NCBI GenBank assembly: GCA_910587495.1
Contig: CAJUMT010000002.1
Location: 1-62,384 of the forward strand
Direction of reading: 5' to 3'
Length of the DNA: 62,384 bases
From: an uncultured Lachnospiraceae bacterium
Lineage (GTDB): Bacteria > Bacillota > Clostridia > Lachnospirales > Lachnospiraceae
The notes beneath the pieces are model-generated. The model was given only the letters and a program-made list of their open reading frames with translations, ran no database searches and was not told where the DNA came from. The position numbers and the translations under genes were made by a program. Of the stretch, positions 33,666 through 43,247 are shown piece after piece (the first letter of the stretch is position 1; every line of letters begins with the position of its first letter).

Positions 33666-34605
33666 AGTGTCTTTAATTATACCTGTTTACAATACCGAGA
33701 AATATCTCCGGCGATGCTTGGATAGCGCAGTATCGCAAACATATAAAAATATGGAGATCATCTGTATAGATGACGGTTCAAGTGATGGCTCAGAGAAGAT
33801 AGTAGATGAATTTGCTGAAAAGGACAAAAGAGTTGTTGCAATACATCAACAGAATATGGGTGAAAGTGGCGCCAGAAATGTTGGCTTGAGAGCATCTACC
33901 GGGGAATATATTGCATTTATGGACTGTGATGACTGGATTGAACAGAATATGTATGAAATTCTTGTGGAGACATTGGAAAAAGAAAATGTTGATATGGTGG
34001 CGGCCAGCTGGTATCGGGAAATAGACGGAGTGAGCCATGAGATAAAAAATGAATTGTCTGTGAATAGAGAGTCTTTTGATAGAGATGAGTTATTAAAATA
34101 TTTATATATGAGAGACTCCTATCGAGGGTTTGCTTATATATGGGATAAACTGTACAGAAAAGAAATTCTCAGAGATCAGCGGGGGAAACTGATTTGTTTT
34201 AACGAGACACTGAAACTGGGGGGCGATGTACTGTATTTAGCAGAGATTGCATTAAATGTAAAAAGATCCAAATACATTGAAAAGGCATTTTATCATTATA
34301 ATCAACGGGAAGAATCTGGTTGTCATACAAAGGATTTAAAAAAAATCAGAGATTGGATAAGAGCATATGAGATAATACTTCAAAAATTTAAAAAAGAGCA
34401 TGTAGATGATGTAATAATGAATTATGTAAAACGGTTTTTGGCTTACCATAGCAGTAATGCAGTGGAGATTGCAATTGCGCAGGGACAGGAAAGCACAAAA
34501 AAAGAATTCCAAAAATTTATGAGACTGTATGAGGATATATATGTGAAATTAAATATTCAATATCCGGAACGCATTATAAGATATCAAAGTTTATTGGTTC
34601 AGTAG
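33652..34605 (+). CDS. GT2 glycosyltransferase
   Basis: A 317-residue GT-A transferase. It opens KVSLIIPVYNTEKYLRRCLD, has CIDDGSSDGSEKI for nucleotide binding, GESGARNVGLRASTGEYIAF, and the metal motif DCDDW near 90-94. The C-terminal 200 residues are helical and determine acceptor use. There is no transmembrane region. It overlaps the CDP-glycerol transferase gene by 14 bp, so it may build on or accept the phosphoglyceryl unit. Donor and acceptor are unknown. Confidence 0.9.
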   Translation: MTGCKVSLIIPVYNTEKYLRRCLDSAVSQTYKNMEIICIDDGSSDGSEKIVDEFAEKDKRVVAIHQQNMGESGARNVGLRASTGEYIAFMDCDDWIEQNMYEILVETLEKENVDMVAASWYREIDGVSHEIKNELSVNRESFDRDELLKYLYMRDSYRGFAYIWDKLYRKEILRDQRGKLICFNETLKLGGDVLYLAEIALNVKRSKYIEKAFYHYNQREESGCHTKDLKKIRDWIRAYEIILQKFKKEHVDDVIMNYVKRFLAYHSSNAVEIAIAQGQESTKKEFQKFMRLYEDIYVKLNIQYPERIIRYQSLLVQ

Positions 34606-34621
34606 AAATAAATTGAAAGAT

Positions 34622-35800
34622 ATGAAATCCGATTGGAGATTTGAGTTTATGAAATGGAAAAACAAAGGACATGAGTTTGATGAACTATTTTACCAAATAG
34701 AAAAAAAGAATAAGCTTTATCTTTTTGGGGCAGGAGATTATGGGATGCAATTTTTAAATATATTTAAAAATGAAATTCCAATTGTAGGTTATATTGATAA
34801 TAATTCTGCCAAACAGGGAACAGTTATTCATGAAAAGAGATGCTATTCATTAGAAGAAATTACACTTGATGAAGATGAAGGAATTGTTGTAACAATGTCC
34901 CAAATTGCCAGAGTAGAACCGATTGAACAACTGAAACAGTATGGGTATAAAAAAGATATTGATTTTTTTATTATTGAAGAATTTCTTTCAGTATATTATG
35001 TGTACAAGAAAAATAAAATATATTTTTCGAGTATCTCCTTTCTGCCAAGTACAGCTTGCAATTTAAATTGCAAAAACTGTCTTAATTTTAATCCTTTTGC
35101 AAAGCATTTTTATGTAAGAAAGTGGGAGGATTTAATTAAAGATATAGATCTGTTTTTTTCTTGCATAGACCGTATTATGTTGTTCCATATCAGTGGTGGG
35201 GAACCAATGCTCTACAAATATATAGCGGATTTAGTTGAGTATATTGACAAAAATTATGGAGACCGAATAGATACTTTACGGACTGTAACAAATGGAACGA
35301 TTGTTCCGAAAGACGAAGTGTTACAGAAATTATCAGAGTGTAATGTGGAAGTAACAATTGATGATTATCGGGAGGCTGTTCCTCATTTTGGGAAACAGTT
35401 TGATGAAGTGATTTGTAAGTTTAACGATTATCATATTAAATATTATATCAATAAAGTAGATAGCTGGATTGATTTGGCGCCGGAACGGACTGACTATTCC
35501 GGACTATCGGAAAGTCAATTGGAAAAACACAGAGAAGATTGTAGTCAATCATGGCAGGAGTTAAGGGACGGAAAACTCTATAGTTGTAATTATGCTGCAT
35601 ATGCAACAGTAGCAGGAATTGCTGGTGAGCAAGATTCGGAAGAAACATTTGATTTGACAACATTCACGATAGATCAAAAGAGAGAATTGGTAGAGTTTCG
35701 ACTAGGCTATACAACAAAAGGTTATACTAATTTCTGTAAAACTTGCAGAGGATTTACATCAGAAAATTCAGAGAAGGTTGTTGTGGCAGAGCAAATATAA
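34622..35800 (+). CDS. Rossmann-module/radical SAM fusion protein
   Basis: About 392 residues. Residues 30-115 are the island's recurring Rossmann-like module (LYLFGAGDYGMQFLNIF, VGYIDNNSAKQGT). From about 140 onward a radical SAM core follows, with the cluster motif STACNLNCKNCLNF (CxxxCxxC), ISGGEPMLY (the GGE motif) and TLRTVTNGTI. C-terminal cysteines (DCSQSWQELRDGKLYSCNYA, and CKTCRG) could bind an auxiliary Fe-S cluster. The substrate is unknown; it may modify a sugar or peptide in the glycan pathway. Starts at TTG 34613, ATG 34622 and ATG 34649 are all possible; the last has GGAG upstream. Confidence 0.82.
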   Translation: MKSDWRFEFMKWKNKGHEFDELFYQIEKKNKLYLFGAGDYGMQFLNIFKNEIPIVGYIDNNSAKQGTVIHEKRCYSLEEITLDEDEGIVVTMSQIARVEPIEQLKQYGYKKDIDFFIIEEFLSVYYVYKKNKIYFSSISFLPSTACNLNCKNCLNFNPFAKHFYVRKWEDLIKDIDLFFSCIDRIMLFHISGGEPMLYKYIADLVEYIDKNYGDRIDTLRTVTNGTIVPKDEVLQKLSECNVEVTIDDYREAVPHFGKQFDEVICKFNDYHIKYYINKVDSWIDLAPERTDYSGLSESQLEKHREDCSQSWQELRDGKLYSCNYAAYATVAGIAGEQDSEETFDLTTFTIDQKRELVEFRLGYTTKGYTNFCKTCRGFTSENSEKVVVAEQI

Positions 35801-35825
35801 AGTTCAAAAAGCAGGAGGCATATAG

Positions 35826-36977
35826 ATGTTTAAAATAGTGGAACCTTATTTAGATCCGTTAGATATTTTCAATATGATAGGAGAAAGAAAGTCCGAATTG
35901 TCCGATACAGATTTGGGGTTCATAGGCGGTTTGATCAAAAAAAGAAAACCAAAGAAGATTGTAGAGATTGGTGTGTCAGCAGGTGGAACAACTTGTTTTA
36001 TTATGCGAGCGTTGGAGCGACTACGCATAGAGAGTGAGATGTATTCTATAGATGTGTCATATACTTATCATTATGATACACAGAAGAAATGTGGTTATCA
36101 ATTGACAGAGGGCGGAAGTAAAATTCTTTCTAACATTAGAAATCATACTCTTATCTTGGGAAAAAATATTGCGGAAGTAATAGAAAGTGAGGTAGGAGAT
36201 GGTATAGATATGTTGATTTTAGACACTACGCATTATCTTCCGGGTGAACTATTAGATTTTTTGATATGCTACCCATACTTATCACAAAGAGCTGTGATAA
36301 TATTAGATGATTTGACTTTTTCTCATTTTGGTGAGAATACAAATGCTATAGCGACAAAAGCATTATACGATTTGATAGTTGCAGATAAGATTTTTCCCGA
36401 AAACGATGTAGTATATCCTAAAATGGCAGGTTTTATTTTGAATGAAGATACTAATAAATATATCCAAGATTATTTTTTGGGATTAATGACTCCATGGTGG
36501 TATGGATTAAAAGAAAATGAAGTGCAAAAATATAGAGATATTGTAAAGAAATATTATGGAAAGTTTGAATTACAGCTTTTTGATGAAGCAATAAGAACCA
36601 ATACAGAAACTTTGAAGAAAAAAGAAAGCATAAGGAGAGAACTTGAGAAAATTAGCCATATTTGTATTACAGCAGAAAATGTATTCATATATGGAGCCGG
36701 AGAACGTGGAATCTCGTTAGGGATGTTTTTGAAAGACAGAATAAGAGAAGTTGACGGATATATTATTTCAGATGATAGAAATAAGGATGCATTAAAGATA
36801 GATGCACCAATTTATCATTTAAATGAAATCATACATTGTAAGGATAAGTGTGAAATTTTGGTAGCGGTTGCAGATGATGAAGTAAGAGATAATTTGTCCA
36901 AACATAATATTGATTATATTGATATACCAAATTATGTTTTTCCGTTTATAAAAGAATATAAAAGACTGTTATATTGA
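35826..36977 (+). CDS. SAM-methyltransferase/CmcI-like protein with C-terminal Rossmann module
   Basis: A 383-residue protein. Residues 25-200 look like a class I methyltransferase of the cephalosporin-hydroxylase/Methyltransf_24 type: KKIVEIGVSAGGTTCFIMRA (motif I), EMYSIDVSYTYHYDT (acidic strand 2), and VGDGIDMLILDTTHYL. The C-terminal 100 residues (from about 280) are the GAG module (VFIYGAGERGISLGMFL ... VDGYIISDDRNK). AGGAGG precedes the ATG. The methyl acceptor is probably a sugar, but none can be named. Confidence 0.78.
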   Translation: MFKIVEPYLDPLDIFNMIGERKSELSDTDLGFIGGLIKKRKPKKIVEIGVSAGGTTCFIMRALERLRIESEMYSIDVSYTYHYDTQKKCGYQLTEGGSKILSNIRNHTLILGKNIAEVIESEVGDGIDMLILDTTHYLPGELLDFLICYPYLSQRAVIILDDLTFSHFGENTNAIATKALYDLIVADKIFPENDVVYPKMAGFILNEDTNKYIQDYFLGLMTPWWYGLKENEVQKYRDIVKKYYGKFELQLFDEAIRTNTETLKKKESIRRELEKISHICITAENVFIYGAGERGISLGMFLKDRIREVDGYIISDDRNKDALKIDAPIYHLNEIIHCKDKCEILVAVADDEVRDNLSKHNIDYIDIPNYVFPFIKEYKRLLY

Positions 36978-37044
36978 AAAAATTTGGATTGATAAAAACA
37001 TCTAATATAAATTTTTGCTCGAGAATTTAAAAGGAGAATAAATA

Positions 37045-38283
37045 GTGGAAGGTATAACTGATGTTGATTATGAAGAATATTCAAATCCATTGTTTTCTGT
37101 AATTGTTCCTGTATATAATATTGAAGAATATTTGAAAAAATGTATAACAAGCATTATAGAGCAGACTTATAAAAATATTGAGATAATATTAATAGATGAT
37201 GGTTCAACGGATAAATCGGCTTTGATCTGCGATGAATTTGCGGAAAAAGATAAAAGAATAAAGGTAGTCCATAAAGAAAATGGAGGAGTAGTAAGCGCAC
37301 GAAAAGTTGGAATTTCTATTGCTTCTGGAGAGTATGTGGTAAGTGTTGATGGAGATGATTGGATTGAAAAAGAGAGACTTGAACATTTAGCAGATCAAAT
37401 TTCTTTGGTTGCTGCTGATATGATTTATATGGCAGGATACAAGAAAGATACAGACAAACAATGTATAGTTTTTGAAAATTCAATTGAGTGCAAAACTTAC
37501 TATGGTGAAGAAATTATAAAAGATTTATTTCCTTTAGTACAAAATACTCATAAATGTTTTGAACCAAATATCAAGGGATTGCTTTGGATGTGGGGAATTA
37601 ATAGAGAGCTGTTAAAAGAGAAACAGATGTTGATAGATGATAGGATATCGATAGGTGATGATTATATATGTGTGTGGTTTTGTTTATTAGCTGCAAAATC
37701 AGTAACACTCATGAATGAAGGCGGTTATCATTATATACAGCGAAATACCTCTCTTTCATATTCAAAATCGAATGAAGAAAGAATGCGGATGGGAGTATGG
37801 CATAATCAGTTAAAAGAATATATTGAGAGCTGTAATTATACGGCAGAAGTTATGAAGTCATTTGTTTTTTTAAATGTTATGGTTCTTATGTTTGCAGATT
37901 ATGAAATGTTGCTTTTAAAAGACGTTAATTATCTATTTCCATATTCAAAAGTTGTAAAGAAAAGCAGGATTGTTATATATGGTGCCGGAAAGTTGGGATG
38001 TCATATTATTTGGGCATTGGATAGGAATAAGGATTATCAGATTGTATTGTGGGTTGACCAAAATGAAAAAAGACCATCTATATTAAATTATAAAATAAAT
38101 CCAATTGATAATATTTTACAGGTTGACTATGATTTTGTAGTAATTGCAATAATGCATGAGAGCATAGCATTGGAAATTAAAGAGTTATTACTAAACATGG
38201 GAATACAAGAAAAAAAGATAGCTATGATGGATCCAAATGTTATTAGCGAAGCATATTTAGATAAAGTGTTTGGAGATAAATAA
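37045..38283 (+). CDS. GT2 glycosyltransferase with C-terminal Rossmann module
   Basis: 412 residues. The GT-A domain covers about 12-230 (LFSVIVPVYNIEEYLKKCIT, LIDDGSTDKSALI, metal motif DGDDW). A helical region follows, then a C-terminal GAG module from about 310 (RIVIYGAGKLGCHIIWALDR, LWVDQNEKRPS). The GTG start at 37045 has AAGGAG 9 bases upstream and no better ATG is available. Strongly AT-rich with A/T-ending codons, unlike the flanks of the island. Confidence 0.87.
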   Translation: MEGITDVDYEEYSNPLFSVIVPVYNIEEYLKKCITSIIEQTYKNIEIILIDDGSTDKSALICDEFAEKDKRIKVVHKENGGVVSARKVGISIASGEYVVSVDGDDWIEKERLEHLADQISLVAADMIYMAGYKKDTDKQCIVFENSIECKTYYGEEIIKDLFPLVQNTHKCFEPNIKGLLWMWGINRELLKEKQMLIDDRISIGDDYICVWFCLLAAKSVTLMNEGGYHYIQRNTSLSYSKSNEERMRMGVWHNQLKEYIESCNYTAEVMKSFVFLNVMVLMFADYEMLLLKDVNYLFPYSKVVKKSRIVIYGAGKLGCHIIWALDRNKDYQIVLWVDQNEKRPSILNYKINPIDNILQVDYDFVVIAIMHESIALEIKELLLNMGIQEKKIAMMDPNVISEAYLDKVFGDK

Positions 38284-38345
38284 GATACAATATATATGGA
38301 ATATGATTTTTATATGGAAAACTGGAGAAAAAGTGAGAGTTTATT

Positions 38346-39524
38346 ATGCCATTATTTAGTATTATTACAACTGTATACAATAATGAAAAATATATTAGAT
38401 CAGCTGCGGAAAGTATATTGCAACAGGGATTTAGAGATTTGGAGTACATTATTGTAGACGACGGATCTACTGATGCTACAGCAGAAATTACTGATCAGAT
38501 AGCTAAAGAAGATTCAAGAGTTCATGTGATACATCAGAAAAATCAGTGGGTATATGCAAGCCTTAATAATGGAATAAAAGAAGCAAATGGAGATTATATA
38601 TTTATTGTTAATTCTGATGATCGGTTGCGGAGTGATATTTTAAAGATAGTTGCTGATAAAATTAATATTTATAAAAGGCCAGATGTGATATGGACGAAAG
38701 TTTTAACACATCATTGTGATCTACAACAGAATATTATTTGCTATGATTATTATAATATAGATAAGCGCTTTATAAAAGATTATTATTTTGATAATGAGGA
38801 AAGTGTTCGTGATAATTGGATGTTATTTTATGATTCGGGATTAGCGCATAATCAGATAAATTTTTATAAAAGAGAGATTATGAATAACCATCCTTTTAGA
38901 AACGACTTTTTTATTGCAGATCGGTTTTTCAATATTAGTATAGCTCCTGCAATACATTCAGCTTTAATATTGAAAGAAGCAGCATATGATTATTATTTAT
39001 ATAATTCGGAGAATATGAATGCTTCATATGGGAAGTACTATGGTTACGAACATGAGATGTTTGATGTTTTTTTAAATCAGTTTACGGAGCTTTTTATTAA
39101 ATGGGGAAGATATAATAATGAGATAAAAGACAATTTATATAGAAAAAGAATAAAATATTTATCCTCAGAAATAAGAGCATTAAATAGTAAGAAGTGTACA
39201 TTATCATTGGAGGAAAAATTAAATACTATATTTTTTGTGCTATTAGATGAACATATTGTTGAATGCGTGAAAGAAACTGGTACACAAGAAGAATTTGAAA
39301 GCCGTGTTTTATCAGGAATCCGGACGCTTTTTATAAACGATATGCTGCCAGAAGATAGTGAAATGTTTTTTGTATATGAATTATTAGAATCTCTCTTGCG
39401 ATATGAAAAAGATGAAGAGGATTTTTTGAAAATTAAAAATGCAGTTAATCATCCATTAAATCCATTGCATATAGGAAAATGTTTTTATGAAAAACTGATT
39501 TATGCCCAGGAAGGCAGCGTGTAG
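38346..39524 (+). CDS. GT2 glycosyltransferase without attached Rossmann module
   Basis: 392 residues. LFSIITTVYNNEKYIRSAAE at the start, YIIVDDGSTDATAEI, and IFIVNSDDRL as metal motif. The rest is helical. It has no GAG domain at its C-terminus, but the next gene, three bases downstream, encodes that domain alone, so the pair looks like the split form of the fused enzymes around it. Start site weakly supported by upstream purines. Confidence 0.88.
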   Translation: MPLFSIITTVYNNEKYIRSAAESILQQGFRDLEYIIVDDGSTDATAEITDQIAKEDSRVHVIHQKNQWVYASLNNGIKEANGDYIFIVNSDDRLRSDILKIVADKINIYKRPDVIWTKVLTHHCDLQQNIICYDYYNIDKRFIKDYYFDNEESVRDNWMLFYDSGLAHNQINFYKREIMNNHPFRNDFFIADRFFNISIAPAIHSALILKEAAYDYYLYNSENMNASYGKYYGYEHEMFDVFLNQFTELFIKWGRYNNEIKDNLYRKRIKYLSSEIRALNSKKCTLSLEEKLNTIFFVLLDEHIVECVKETGTQEEFESRVLSGIRTLFINDMLPEDSEMFFVYELLESLLRYEKDEEDFLKIKNAVNHPLNPLHIGKCFYEKLIYAQEGSV

Positions 39525-39527
39525 TAA

Positions 39528-39995
39528 ATGGAGGATATTTGCATATATGGATTCGGAACATATGGTATACAAACATACTATTTTTTGAAGGAAAACGGTA
39601 TTTCAGTTAAATGCTTTGCGGATCGTAACGCAGAAAAACAAGGATATGCCTTAGATAATATAAATTGTATTGGATATAAAGATGTGTTATCTTTGGATAA
39701 AAAAAGTACTATTTTAATTGTAGCGGTAGCAAATCCGGTTAAGTTGATACAGGAATTTAAAGAACTGGGTTTTATAGATGTGTGGGATAAAGAGTATGCA
39801 ATAGGACAATTTTGCTATAATATAAGTGAAGAAACAGAATGTATTGAACCAATACATGATATAAAAATATTAGAAGAACTGAAAATGTCATTATGTGATT
39901 TAATATATCAGAACATTGAAGGTCAATTTTCTAATAAAGACATGAAACAAATTGTTGATGGGTATAGAAAACGAAGACAGAGACTGATTAAATGA
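39528..39995 (+). CDS. Stand-alone Rossmann-like module protein
   Basis: 155 residues consisting almost only of the island's recurring domain: ICIYGFGTYGIQTYYFLKEN, KCFADRNAEKQGYALDNINC, STILIVAVANPVKLIQEFKE, plus a short helical tail. The second Gly of the usual GAG is preceded by Phe. The fold resembles the N-terminal nucleotide-sugar-binding part of PglD-type proteins, without the acetyltransferase. It starts 3 bp after the GT2 gene and ends in an ATGA overlap with a GT4 gene, so it is likely a translationally coupled partner subunit of either. Confidence 0.75.
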   Translation: MEDICIYGFGTYGIQTYYFLKENGISVKCFADRNAEKQGYALDNINCIGYKDVLSLDKKSTILIVAVANPVKLIQEFKELGFIDVWDKEYAIGQFCYNISEETECIEPIHDIKILEELKMSLCDLIYQNIEGQFSNKDMKQIVDGYRKRRQRLIK

Positions 39996-41212
39996 ATGTT
40001 TTAGAAATTAATTATACGGATTTACCTGGGCATATATTTAATGGTTATGATTTACATTTAAGATTAAACCAATTAGGATTTGACGCTCGGATGATTGTTA
40101 GATCAAAAAAGAGTTTGCAAAATACAGTATATGAAATTTCTATTGATGAGATACTGCATCAACAGCTCATCTATTTTGAAAAAAAATATTCTGTCAGCAA
40201 TGTTGTTTTTCCTTATGCGTTTCAATTACAAAAGATGGAAGAGTTCCAAAAAGCAGACCTTGTCCATTACCATATTCTGCATAATCAAACATTATCATTG
40301 CTTGACTATCCAAATTTAATGAACTGGAAATATTCTGTATGGACTGTTCATGATCCATGGATTATAACAGGAAACTGTATTCACCCTTTAGAATGTCAGA
40401 AATGGAGGACAGGCTGTGGGAATTGCAGCAATATTCAGGAACATACTTATAAAATGAATCAGGATAATACAAGATTTATGTGGAATTTAAAAAAAGATGT
40501 ATTAAAACAGATAAATCCTGATATTGTAGTATCCTGCAATTTTATGAAAAAATATTTGCAGGAAAGTCCGTTGACCAATCATTTTAATAAAATACACATA
40601 ATTCCTTTTGGAGTAGATACAAGTAAATATGATCCGTTGAAAAAGAACAAAAGAAAACAGGAATATGGCATTGATACAAATAAAATGGTAATTGGTTTTC
40701 GTTCCTCCAGGGATATTATAAAAGGGTGTAATTTTTTATACAAGGCATTGGAGATGTTTAGTTCTAATGAGAACATTACATTGTTATGTGTAGGAGAATA
40801 TAGTGTTCCGGAATATATAGCGAAAAAGTATCAAACGATAAAATTGGGATGGCTGAATCAGGAAGATCAGATGATTGCGTTTATGGAAGCCTGTGATATT
40901 TTTGTGATGCCTTCTTTGGCAGAGTCATTTGGAATGATGGCTGTTGAGGCTTTAGCGGCGGGGTGTTCGTTTATTTGTTTTCAGACAACGGTTATGGAAG
41001 AAATTTCACAGTCACCGGACTGTGGGATTGCGGTACAATATCAATCGTCGGAAGCGATTGCAAAAGCAATCTATCAGCTTATGATACATCCGGAAACAAG
41101 AAAGAAACGTGGAATGCAGGGGCGTGAACTGATAAAACAAACGTATACCATTGATCAATATGTAGAAAAACATAAAAATTTGTATGAGAATATTCTTGTA
41201 CGAGATAGATAG
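39992..41212 (+). CDS. GT4 glycosyltransferase
   Basis: 406 residues with GT-B architecture. N-terminal acceptor half: INYTDLPGHIFNGYDLHLRL, VWTVHDPWIITGNCIHPLEC. The C-terminal donor half has IPFGVDTSKY, VIGFRSSRDIIKGCNFLYKA, and the E-x7-E motif in PSLAESFGMMAVEALAAG. The Cys-rich stretch around 130-150 (HPLECQKWRTGCGNCSNI) is the pattern seen in a WcaC/CapM-like subgroup and could bind zinc. It overlaps the preceding gene by 4 bp. Confidence 0.9.
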   Translation: MNVLEINYTDLPGHIFNGYDLHLRLNQLGFDARMIVRSKKSLQNTVYEISIDEILHQQLIYFEKKYSVSNVVFPYAFQLQKMEEFQKADLVHYHILHNQTLSLLDYPNLMNWKYSVWTVHDPWIITGNCIHPLECQKWRTGCGNCSNIQEHTYKMNQDNTRFMWNLKKDVLKQINPDIVVSCNFMKKYLQESPLTNHFNKIHIIPFGVDTSKYDPLKKNKRKQEYGIDTNKMVIGFRSSRDIIKGCNFLYKALEMFSSNENITLLCVGEYSVPEYIAKKYQTIKLGWLNQEDQMIAFMEACDIFVMPSLAESFGMMAVEALAAGCSFICFQTTVMEEISQSPDCGIAVQYQSSEAIAKAIYQLMIHPETRKKRGMQGRELIKQTYTIDQYVEKHKNLYENILVRDR

Positions 41213-41229
41213 AAATGGGTTCGTTAGGT

Positions 41230-42081
41230 ATGAAATATTTGATTTTTGGAATTAATGGCATGGCAGGGCATATGATTGCAAAATACTTGATGGAGCAGGG
41301 ACATACAGTAAAAGGTTTTGCAAGAAGAGAATGCCCATTTTGTGAAACGATTATTGGAGATGCGAGGAAAGAAGAAAAAGTAGCAGATATTTTACAGGCA
41401 GGACGCTATGATTATGTAGTTAATTGTATTGGTATTTTGAATAAGGCAGTTGATAGAAAATTATCGGATGGTATTTATCTAAATAGTGTGTTTCCCCATG
41501 TCTTGTCTGAGTTATTAAGAGAAACTTCTACAAAGTTAATACATATTAGTACAGACTGTGTTTTTGAAGGAACAAAAGGACAATACACAGAGCAGGATGT
41601 ACCGGATGCTGTATCTTACTATGGAAAATCAAAGGCACTGGGAGAAATTAATGATGAGAAAAACCTTACAATCCGCACCTCTATTGTAGGGCCGGAGTTA
41701 AAGCCAGACGGAATAGGTTTGTTTCATTGGTTTATGATGCAGTCCGGGGAAATTTATGGGTATAAAAAAGTCATTTGGAGCGGAATTACTACTTTGCAGT
41801 TAGCTAAAGCGATAGAAATGGATATTCAATATCCACAGACAGGTTTGTATCATTTGGTAAATAACCAGTCGATCAGTAAAAAGGATCTTTTATTATTATT
41901 TCTTAAATATTGCAGAAAAGGTGATATTATAATTTTAAATAACACAGATTATATATGTAATAAATCATTGTTGGATACAAGAAAAAGCTATCCGTTTGCT
42001 ATTCCTTCTTATGAACAAATGGTTAAAGAAATGGGAGAATGGATAAAAGCGCATCCGATCATGTATAGACAGTATTTATAG
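41230..42081 (+). CDS. RmlD-like NDP-sugar reductase
   Basis: 283 residues of the dTDP-4-dehydrorhamnose reductase type, an SDR: YLIFGINGMAGHMIAKYLME, HISTDCVFEGTKGQYTEQD, then YYGKSKALGE (YxxxK). It lacks the cupin domain that CapF/FnlB of the L-FucNAc pathway carries. With the two following genes it forms the UDP-GlcNAc to UDP-6-deoxy-L-HexNAc set. The RmlD-only form resembles WbvR, which yields L-RhaNAc and, after 2-epimerisation, L-QuiNAc. The ATG at 41230 gives the usual N-terminus; 41215 is an alternative. Confidence 0.83.
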   Translation: MKYLIFGINGMAGHMIAKYLMEQGHTVKGFARRECPFCETIIGDARKEEKVADILQAGRYDYVVNCIGILNKAVDRKLSDGIYLNSVFPHVLSELLRETSTKLIHISTDCVFEGTKGQYTEQDVPDAVSYYGKSKALGEINDEKNLTIRTSIVGPELKPDGIGLFHWFMMQSGEIYGYKKVIWSGITTLQLAKAIEMDIQYPQTGLYHLVNNQSISKKDLLLLFLKYCRKGDIIILNNTDYICNKSLLDTRKSYPFAIPSYEQMVKEMGEWIKAHPIMYRQYL

Positions 42082-42101
42082 AAAACAAAAGGTATAGGAA
42101 G

Positions 42102-43247
42102 ATGAAAAAATTAAAAGTAATGACAATTGTAGGAACAAGGCCGGAATTGGTTCGGCTGTCCGAGATTATCAAGAAAGCGGATATTTATTTTGAACATATA
42201 TTTGTTCATACAGGCCAGAATTATGATGTCAGATTAAATGATATTTTCTATACAGATCTTGGCATTCGGAAACCAGACTACTATCTGGACGTGGCAGGGG
42301 ATAATCTTGGGGAGACAATGGGGAATATTATTGCAAAATCCTATAATCTGATGCAGAAAATAAAGCCGGATGCTTTATTAATTCTGGGAGATACCAATTC
42401 AGCACTGTCAGCAATTTCGGCAAAACGTCTTAAAATTCCAATTTTTCATATGGAAGCAGGGAATCGATGTTTTGATGAAAATCTGCCGGAAGAGACAAAC
42501 CGCAGGATTGTAGACCATATATCAGACATTCATTTACCTTACACGGAGCATGCGCGCAGATATTTGATTGCAGAAGGCGTAAAAAAAGAACATATTTATG
42601 TGACAGGTTCTCCAATGAAAGAGATTATTTTGGCGCATAGGGAAGAAATTAAAGCAAGCAAGGTTTTGGAATTGTTACAGATTTCGCCTGGAAAATATAT
42701 TGTTTTATCTGCCCACAGGGAAGAAAATATTGATAATGAACATAATTTTAAACATTTGATGGATGCAGTTAATACAATGGCTGAGAATTATCAAATACCG
42801 GTAATTTATTCCTTGCATCCAAGAAGCGCCAAATTTATAGAGGAACGAGGGTTTTTGTTCCATCCATTGATTCGTAAAATGCCGCCTTTTAATTTTACAG
42901 ATTATAGTTGTTTGATGGAAAATGCTTATTGTGTGGTGTCTGACAGCGGAACTATGCCAGAGGAATCTTCAATCAGTCATTTCCCTGCTGTATGTATCCG
43001 AACTTCAACAGAACGACCGGAAGCTTTGGACAAAGGTAACTTTGTGTTGGGGGGAATCACTGCAGAATCATTACTGCAGTCAGTAGATATGGCAGTCAAG
43101 ATGTTCGAAGCAGGGAATATTGGAGAAGCTGTTCCGGATTACGAAGACAAAGATGTATCTTCGACAGTAATTCGAATCATTCAGAGCTATACAAGAATTA
43201 TTGATGATAAAGTTTGGAGGAAAGAGCGTGGGGACTTTCACAGATAA
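42102..43247 (+). CDS. UDP-N-acetylglucosamine 2-epimerase family (WecB/FnlC-like)
   Basis: 381 residues. KVMTIVGTRPELVRLSEIIK, FVHTGQNYDVRLNDIFY (the FnlC/WbjD form of the motif), HMEAGNRCFDENLPEETNRR, and VVSDSGTMPEESS are the family landmarks. It would act as the C2 epimerase of the third step in L-FucNAc or L-QuiNAc formation, since the flanking genes encode the dehydratase and reductase. TAGGAAG precedes the ATG. It overlaps the next gene by 20 bp. Confidence 0.9.
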   Translation: MKKLKVMTIVGTRPELVRLSEIIKKADIYFEHIFVHTGQNYDVRLNDIFYTDLGIRKPDYYLDVAGDNLGETMGNIIAKSYNLMQKIKPDALLILGDTNSALSAISAKRLKIPIFHMEAGNRCFDENLPEETNRRIVDHISDIHLPYTEHARRYLIAEGVKKEHIYVTGSPMKEIILAHREEIKASKVLELLQISPGKYIVLSAHREENIDNEHNFKHLMDAVNTMAENYQIPVIYSLHPRSAKFIEERGFLFHPLIRKMPPFNFTDYSCLMENAYCVVSDSGTMPEESSISHFPAVCIRTSTERPEALDKGNFVLGGITAESLLQSVDMAVKMFEAGNIGEAVPDYEDKDVSSTVIRIIQSYTRIIDDKVWRKERGDFHR

